NCBI GenBank assembly: GCA_035578175.1
Contig: JAQMRL010000012.1
Coordinates: forward strand, 20,766,671 to 20,830,670
Direction: 5' to 3'
Origin: Catonia carolina
Lineage: Eukaryota > Arthropoda > Insecta > Hemiptera > Achilidae
DNA length: 64,000 nucleotides
Part shown: positions 57,205-64,000 of the stretch, in pieces
Position numbering within the stretch: position 1 is the stretch's first letter
Layout: the number at the start of each line of letters is the position of its first letter
The notes under the pieces: generated by a model
Database searches by the model: none
The model's input: the letters and a program-made list of their open reading frames with translations, nothing else
Told to the model about the DNA's origin: nothing
Program-made: the position numbers and the translations under genes

Positions 57205-58628
57205 CTACTACATATTTGGTAAGTGATATTTACCTAGAAACTATATATCTCATTGGAAGGTACCTTCATAGTATGTTCTGCCTTACCGTTAACTGGAAGT
57301 TGTCATTGGGTGTGGACTTTATATTACAATCATACTCAAAGTGACGCCCAGAATCAGTACGGACCAATCAGAAAGCAGCATATCCTGACGAATGACGTAA
57401 CGCTCAAGACACTTTGTCATTGGTTGACATCGGTGTGACGATGTACAGTAATATAAAACTCTCTGATTGGACAATATTAACCATACAAAATGACGTAAAA
57501 GAAGACATCTAATTGGTAAAAACTGGGCTTTCTTTTTGTCCGAAAATACGAGACTCTGATTGGGCAATTATTACCTGAGCCGTTGATGTCACATGCGCAT
57601 CACACTCAACTTAGCCGGACTTACTCACGCAACCCTGATAGATCGGTTTTTGAATACCATTTATATTTTGATACGTATATTTTTGTTTCTCTTAAACACA
57701 ATAAAAGCGTAGGTCAAAAATGATTTGTCAAGTAACGTCTTATCAAGTCTATTTTTCGTTGATTTAGGATCTGTTAGTTAACGGGAAATTTATAAGCAGT
57801 ATTTATATCTTCTACACAGGCAGTGTAAAACTATAACCTTTAACACCTGATTCGTACAGATGAGATAAATAAAAAATAATTCGGTGACTGCATTCGCTTA
57901 ATTGTCGTAGCGAAAGTATAAGGAGAAAAATTACGATCCCGATAGCTGTGATTTTATAGAGTTTTAGGCCTGTAATCAGTGTTTATGTAGGCAGCTTGTT
58001 CGAATATTACAATTTTATAAGCATTATCAGATGCGACTTTTTAACGTTCCGAAACCGAACAATTCATGAGTTCTCTTAAGCAAGGTAGATTAATAACATT
58101 ACTTATTTTCAATACAATTTGTCAGTAAACTAAAATGCAGGCTGTTGAAATTGTTGTGCAATGAAAGTTGTTTTTAAGGTAAGCAGCGGACAAGGTGGTT
58201 TGAACCTCTAAAATCTTTTCTGAGTGAGATGAGTTGAGTTGGTTTACATGGTCTTCTTACAGCGTTTATAATTATACTTATCAGAATGCGAGTCCTTCGG
58301 AAAATCATGTACTTTCGACTCTCCGAATGACACCGGTATTTCATTATCAACAGGGTTTGATTGTAAAATGAAATTCATGAATCTCAGATGAGATAACTCC
58401 GACTACTGTCATATATACCTCTACCTCTTCTGTTCTTACGTGGTTTAGTCATATAATTGGCTGAACCTGTGATAACAATGAATACATATTTACGGTCAGG
58501 AACTAGCAAATTACGTGCAAAAAATGTTTAACACTCTACCTTTTCATTAAAGCCACAATAAATTTCATCCATCTTAAAATACAGGAACTAATGAAATAAG
58601 AGTAAAGCCAGAAAACCTTTTTCGAAAT
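57205..58628 (+). repeat. Satellite B unit, diverged, interrupted
   Basis: Corresponds to 33838-35256 of the reference B unit, with scattered substitutions and small indels. The CCAAT/CRE module is retained in weakened form at about 57390-57591: the final palindromic CRE reads TGATGTCA. The ORFs at 57253-57438 and 57319-57567 are shadows of this module. Confidence 0.85.
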
Positions 58629-59690
58629 TTTTTTTTTGTCATCAGTCTCTCGACTGGTTTGATGCAGTTTTCCAACCTGTTCTATCTTGCGCAAGTCGTT
58701 TCATATCTACATACCTGTATCACCCTACATCTTTTGTAATTTGCTTTATATATTCTAATCTTTGCCTCCCTCTTCAATGTACTCCCTCAATGTTACCCTC
58801 CATTATTGATAGCCCAATACCTGGATGTCTTAGGATATGCCCCACTAGCCTATCCCTTCTTTTGGTAAGATGCTTCCATATACTTCTTTTTTCATCCACT
58901 CACCTAAGAACCTCTAAATTACTTATTTTGTCCACCCACCTAATCTTTAACATTTTCCTATAACACCACATTTCAAAAGCTTCTATCCTCTTCCGTTCTA
59001 CAGCCCCTATCACCCACGTTTCACTTCCGTATAATGCTACACTCCAAACATAATGTTTTAAGAAATTTTTTCTAATCTGTAAATCAATGTTTGTAGTCAG
59101 TAAGCTGTTTTTCATTTCAAAGGCTTTTCTAGCTTGAGCAATTCTACTCTTGATATCACTCGTGCTTCTACCATCCTTTTTTATTTTACTCCCTAGATAG
59201 CAGAATTCCCCAACTTCCTGTATGTTTTCGTTGCCTACTTTTAAATTTCCCATCTCTTCTAAACCACTCTTGCTGCTGCACAACACTTTCGTTTTGTTCT
59301 TATTAATTTTCATGAAGTAATCCTTCCTCAAGATCTCATCCATTCCATTTAAGGCATCCTCTAGTTCATTCTTTGCCTCGGCTAATACTACTATATCATC
59401 GGCGAATCTCAACATTTTTATTGTTTCTCCTTGAATTTTTATTCCTACGTCAAATTTCTCCTTCACTTCATTTATAGCCTCTTCTATATACAAGTTAAAA
59501 AGTAGTGGTGACAAAGAACAACCTTGTCGTACACCTTTTCTTACAGCAGCCTCTTTTTCGTACCCCTCGATTCTCAAAACAGCCGTTTGATTCTTATACA
59601 GACTGTAGATAACTTCCTTTCTTTGTATTTAATTCCTAGCCTTTTCAATGTTTTAAACATTTTACTCCAGTCCAGATTGTCAAATGCTTT
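58629..59690 (-). mobile_element. 5'-truncated RTE-like retrotransposon
   Basis: Minus-strand fragment, with an A tail (the T-run at 58629-58637) preceded by the 3' end text GCATCAAACCAGTCGAGAGA and CTGATGAC, seen at the ends of many insect RTE-type elements. It starts at reverse-transcriptase motif A (KAFDNLDW) and lacks everything upstream. Confidence 0.75.
58900..59577 (-). pseudogene. RTE-like reverse transcriptase fragment
   Basis: 225-aa open segment with motif B GVRQGCSLSPLLFNLYIEEA, motif C FADDIVVLAE, NKNKTKVLC, FCYLGSKI and YGSETW. This is the palm-to-thumb and connection part of an endonuclease-reverse transcriptase of the RTE/BovB type. Motif A lies further 5' (about 59680) in another frame, so there is a frameshift near 59580-59620. 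The endonuclease is absent and the C-terminus ends early at NLEVLR. Non-functional relic. Confidence 0.75.
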
Positions 59691-60537
59691 CTTTTCTGAG
59701 TGAGATGAGTTGAATTGGTTTACATGGTCTTCTCACAGCATTTATAATTATACTTATAAGAATGCCGGTCCTTCGTAAAATCATGTTCTTTCGACTCTCC
59801 GAATGACACCTGTATTTCATTATCAAAACGGTTTGATTGTAAAATGAAATTCATGAATCTCAGATAATATTACCCTGACTAGTGTCATTTATACCTCTAC
59901 CTCTTCTGTTCTTACGTGCTTTAGTCATATAATTGGCTGACCCTGTGATAAAAATGAATACATTTATTTCCTGCAGAAACTAGCAAATTACGTTCCAAAA
60001 ATTTTTAACACTCTACCTTTTCATTATGGCCACAAAAAATTTCATCCACCTTAAAATACAGGAACTAATGAAATCAGAGTAAAGCCAGAAAACATTTCTC
60101 GAAATCACATTGGCCATTATATTATCATTTAGTCAAACCGTTGATTATTATTTTTCGACTAATGCTCGTTGGTAGAGCAAAATAGTTTTCTTGTTATAAA
60201 ACGGATTAATGAGGTATATTTTCTTACCCGGTAGGATATTGACTTTGTTTCGTCTCAAAAAATTTTGAATTAGATTTTTCAACTGCCTTCTACGTATCGT
60301 AATATTTATTTACAGTTGTATAAAGTCATTCCCTTAAAAATATGATACATTACTGGCCAAAAATTAGGTTACAAAAATCGAACAACTAGGAAAAATAGAT
60401 AACCTTCTTTTGTTTTTTTTCTTTGTGTCGGTATCGAATGAACACTCGTGATTTTTTAAAAAACCGTGTTAACATTTAGCAGCAACAGAAACCAATTTTT
60501 AATTTCCTTAAGAACTCGAAAGCTCTCTACAATGGGG
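59691..60537 (+). repeat. Satellite B segment after the RTE fragment
   Basis: Corresponds to 34842-35672 of the reference B unit. Its first about 415 bp repeats the stretch already present at 58215-58628, so the RTE fragment lies between two partial copies of B and not inside one. Confidence 0.8.
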
Positions 60538-60793
60538 TACTACATATTTCGTAAGTGATATTTACCTAGAAACTATAAATCTCATTAAAAGGTACCTTCA
60601 TATGTTCTGCCCTACCGTTAACTAGAAGTTGTCATTGGGCGTGGACTTCATATTACAATCACACTCGACGTGACGCCTAGAATCAGTACGGACCAATCAG
60701 AAAGCAGCATATCAAAACGAATGACGTAACGCTCAAGACACTTTGTCATTGGTTGACATCGGTGTGACGTTGTACAGTAATATAAACTTTCTG
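60538..60793 (+). repeat. Satellite B partial unit, end of satellite region
   Basis: Start of another B unit. It is cut off inside the CCAAT/CRE module after AATATAAACTTTCTG, where unrelated sequence begins. Confidence 0.8.
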
Positions 60794-61230
60794 TGTACTT
60801 AATTTACACCGGTTTGTTCAGAATAAAATTTTCTACATGTTTTATTGAAAAATTTTAACTGTTTTTGGTGAAATAACACAGTTATCCTTGCCCAAAGATG
60901 AAAAAATAAGTTTTTCACTCCATTTTTTGCATTTGACACTGGTTTTCTTAAAAACTATTTAACTTACAGATCTGGGACCTGTTTTATTCAATTTATCAGA
61001 TCAAAAACCATAAGAAATGATTGAATTTGCCCCTTAATCTACCTTACCACAATTCCAGGAAGACCTCATTTCACCTGGTGAACTGAAATCCAGGCGAAAC
61101 TTTCGCTAGCTGTAACTCGCTAACGAAGCGTTTTCGGACCTATGTTTATATAACATTTTTTCATTATTTTTACTAGTACAATGTGCTGTAGAAGTGGGGG
61201 GAGAACTTCATGAATCACCCTGTATACATA
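60794..61230. repeat. Unclassified interspersed repeat fragment
   Basis: AT-rich stretch with GTTTTCGGACCTATGTTTAT and a terminal GAATCACCCTGTATACAT. This resembles the end of a dispersed repeat I have seen in insect sequence, but the family and ends are not established here. Confidence 0.35.
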
Positions 61231-61839
61231 TATATATATACATCCCGCTAACAATTCCGCGTCTTTTCAAAAAGCGTGCATTTCGCACATCGCTTATTTG
61301 AAGAGTATATTCAACTTTGATGAGAGTATATAGGGTATTTGTTACACTTACACCCTGAGTTTTGGTATTGGTTTGTTCTGATTTTGAAAATTGAGCATTT
61401 TTCAATTTTATTCACTGTGCTATCAATTCAGACTCCTTTCGAATTACCGACAATTTCGCGTTTGTACAAATTACCGACAATTTCGCGTCCGGCATCGTTC
61501 CCGCTATTATGACTTATAGCCTGCAACAGTGTAAACGATGTTGCCATGTCGTACCGGCACGTGTACTGTAGCATTTGCCACTTCTACGTGTTGTAATGAT
61601 TGTAGTTAGATATTCACATCTCACCCTAGTACTTCTCCACACAAGACCATCGTATGAAAACAATTCGTTCTCGGACGGAATCCAATCCAGTCATCAAAAT
61701 AATTTATTTGTTGTTTATTATTTTGACATGTATTTTAAATAGGTACTTATTTTAAATCAATGTAAAACCAGAATAATTAAAGAAAGTATATTTTTTATTT
61801 GTTAGAGTTAATTATTTAAAATATCCTAATTGTTACAAA
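61231..61839. other. Unassigned segment with short direct repeats
   Basis: ATTACCGACAATTTCGCGT occurs twice with a 27-bp period (about 61442 and 61469). Nothing else recognised; the 65-aa frame here has no support. Confidence 0.4.
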
Positions 61840-61841
61840 TA

Positions 61842-63079
61842 CAGTCAAACCTCCTCATTCGAAATCCTCCCTAAATCGAATATAATTGTATGCTATCCCC
61901 TTCAAAAATCGTCCTTAATATGAATTAAATTACCTCCCTATTCGAAAATTTTCGAGAGTTTCGTGGTCATATATATTGTAACAATACATTTTTTTATACA
62001 TTATTAATAAAATAATTACAAAATTTCCAATTTACACATTGTACACGATTTTTAATGAAGCATGCGTTAAATCACGACAATAAGGACACAGTAAGCGTAG
62101 TACAAAACTCCAAAAAGCTTTAGAAAAAACTGAAAATGCAGTTAACTTTTGAGTTAGAAGAAACCAGGCAGAAACACAAACAATTACACTTACAAAACAT
62201 TATTGTCACAAAACCTTACGACCAAATAAGGGCATAACAAGCGTAGTTCAAAGCTTCAATACGCATCAGGAAATATTGAAAATTCAGTTAATTTTTAAGT
62301 CAGAGGAAACCAGACGAAAGCAAAAAAAAAATTAGTTAGGCTAAATTAGTAATGCAGTCTTTCCTTCTTTGGTGTATGATTTTCGTACTAACAGGGTAAA
62401 AAATACCGTAGCTGTATTCATTCAGATTAAGCAATATTTTACTCGTTAAAATTTCTAAAATTTTCGGTACCCAATTTATTTTTCATTTTCTGTAGGCTGA
62501 CCTAACTTTTTGTTTGTAGGTATAGTTGTACTGTTTACGCGTATCCCGATTTTATTTTACTCTGTTTTTTATGTCGTTTTTTCAATAATTTGTCATATCG
62601 TTCTTATAAGTAGAATATTCTTTTGCTTTTGAGTACTAATGGAGCTTGTAATACCAAAACATGCCCTTAATTCTTAATCACAGTATTAAGTAAACCCTGT
62701 GGTGAATGAAGTAAAGGTATCATTTACAGAGGGGAAAATATGTGCTTTGCAAAGGGCCCTGCATGCTGATACGCGTACTTTTCCGTTCAGTGAGGAAGGC
62801 CACCTCACTTCTCGTTTTACTTAGTAAAACCTCTACAGGTTCAAACCAGCCTTTCGGCTGATGATCTAAACAACACAAGTAAAATAATATTTGTAAAAAA
62901 CTTTCCTCAATCAAATTGGTGGTCTATTAATAATTTTGACTTTTGTAATTTAATATTTTATGGAATTACATGAATTTTATTAAAACGCAATTTTTAAGTA
63001 CATTTTTTGTTTCAATATTTTACCTCTGTAAATCGAAATCAGCCGGTTCCATCAGATTCGAATCCGGGAGGTTCGACTG
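61842..63079. mobile_element. pogo/Tigger-like non-autonomous transposon
   Basis: 1238 bp bounded by terminal inverted repeats CAGTCAAACCTCC at the left and, in reverse complement, CAGTCGAACCTCC at the right, extending to about 25 bp with mismatches. TA flanks both ends (61840-61841 and 63080-63081). The interior has two diverged copies of a block of about 130 bp (about 62080-62200 and 62215-62330) and a nested element E fragment. No transposase. Confidence 0.75.
62691..62880 (+). repeat. Element E fragment nested in the pogo-like element
   Basis: Matches 16540-16745 with several substitutions and a small deletion. Its presence inside a TIR element far from the satellite shows that E is an independent dispersed repeat. 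Confidence 0.7.
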
Positions 63080-63189
63080 TAATTACTATAATATGATCAA
63101 TTAGTAGACAATGCAATTAAAATATTTACTTAGTTGACAAAATTATGTAATTGTAAAGCGACATAATTTGTTCAATATTCAAATGGAGT

Positions 63190-63330
63190 ATCATTCACCC
63201 ATTGTCTTTTAGGTGTTCAAATGATTTCATCATCATCTGTTAAGGATTAGGCTCAATGGCCTGTTCCAGTATTCATCTCTTTTTAGGTCTTCCCAAGCCT
63301 CGCTTCTCTCTAGGTTTATATTTGCATGTT
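63190..63330 (-). mobile_element. LINE 3' end fragment
   Basis: Minus-strand text translating to KPREKRGLGRPKKR and then a stop, followed by GATGATGATGAAA. The GRP(K/R)KRW-type motif is typical of the C-terminus of RTE-type endonuclease-reverse transcriptases. Too short to classify further. Confidence 0.4.
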
Positions 63331-63829
63331 TTAGCGACTGAATCAAAATGATTTTATAAATTATACAAAAGTACTTTGGCCAGTAAAATTTCTACAACAT
63401 TTGAAATGCAGTCCGGCTTAGTCATAGTTTGTATTTTTATTCTTGTTCCTCAAGTAATGGTAATCTTTGATCTTCAACAAAGTATACATTACACTAATAA
63501 TTCTCGTATCCAGCTGTTTTGTACACGTTGAAGGTTATCCTTTAACAGGCCATTTCCAAGATTATTTTTCGGCTAAACAACTTTCAGTCAGTCTTCCAAA
63601 CCCTGATATTTTTCTCTGCGTTTTCTTTTAAATTATTTAGTGTTGTAAAAGCCATGGTGGCCACTTTTTGTTGATATTCTTTTGGTTTCTAGTACTTTAT
63701 TTACATCGTCAACCAACCACCCAATCTAGGAATCAATATTACAAATAATGAAATAAATAAACCTTATTGTTACGTAAAATAATGTACATTATTTTTGACA
63801 AGTCAAAATGCTTGGGATAAGGAACTCGA
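63331..63829. other. AT-rich segment, nothing recognised
   Basis: No gene or repeat identified. Confidence 0.3.
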
Positions 63830-63995
63830 AGGTTATACTATTGCACAGAAGACAAAAAGGAGACAGACAAGGCATTCACTTGGAGAGGCCAAGAAAAACT
63901 ATGTGAAACCTTGACCAAGACAGCCAAACAATATGCTAGGACCAACTGATTAGAAACGAATTCTTAATAGTAAACAGTGTCCATATTCATAAGTC
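63830..63995 (+). mobile_element. Possible second LINE C-terminal scrap
   Basis: Plus-strand translation gives RRQKGDRQGIHLERPRKT then a stop, resembling a decayed retrotransposon C-terminus. Low support. Confidence 0.25.
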
Positions 63996-64000
63996 AACTT

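Overview
This looks like one stretch of an insect nuclear genome: AT-rich, spliced genes with GT/AG introns, non-LTR retrotransposons, mariner-family transposons, tRNA-derived SINEs and long satellite arrays. Several repeats resemble types I associate with hemipteran or other hemimetabolous insects, but I cannot name the species. Nothing looks bacterial; there is no operon, CRISPR array or functional tRNA or rRNA gene.

The window is organised around a very large inverted duplication. Bases 1-16764 reappear as the reverse complement at 30945-43966, around a unique spacer of about 14.2 kb (16765-30944). The left arm runs off the window start, so the palindrome is larger than what is visible. 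Outside the satellite the arms match base for base with very few substitutions. Within the satellite the left arm has exactly two more 1.87-kb units than the right.

The spacer holds five exons, on the minus strand, of a gene resembling axonemal dynein intermediate chain DNAI4 (WDR78). A sixth exon, carrying WD-repeat sequence, lies in the left arm (14333-14571), and an identical inverted copy lies in the right arm (33138-33376). The introns are full of repeats: three copies of a roughly 950-bp family (R), tRNA-derived SINEs, a decayed mariner, a mariner head fragment with a snap-back end, a degenerate 200-bp tandem repeat, and two GC-rich blocks.

Outside the exon, both arms carry two related satellite families. 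Family A is a tandem array of about 1869-bp units (5 copies at 3488-12036; 9 copies at 35673-57204). Each unit has a 254-bp module packed with CCAAT boxes (about seven) and CRE-like ACGTCA sites (about four). Family B (12037-14074, 33635-35672, 57205-60793) is a diverged relative in the opposite orientation that keeps the same module. A full-length, apparently intact non-LTR retrotransposon (40480-45539, ORF1 266 aa, ORF2 1078 aa, 15-bp target-site duplication) sits in the A array. The same insertion occurs in the left arm at 1-3487, so it predates the inverted duplication.

The right end (57.2-64 kb) contains degraded B units, one of them split by a 5'-truncated RTE-like retrotransposon, then a patchwork of interspersed repeats including a pogo/Tigger-like TIR element (61842-63079) and LINE 3' scraps. 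No host gene is recognisable there.
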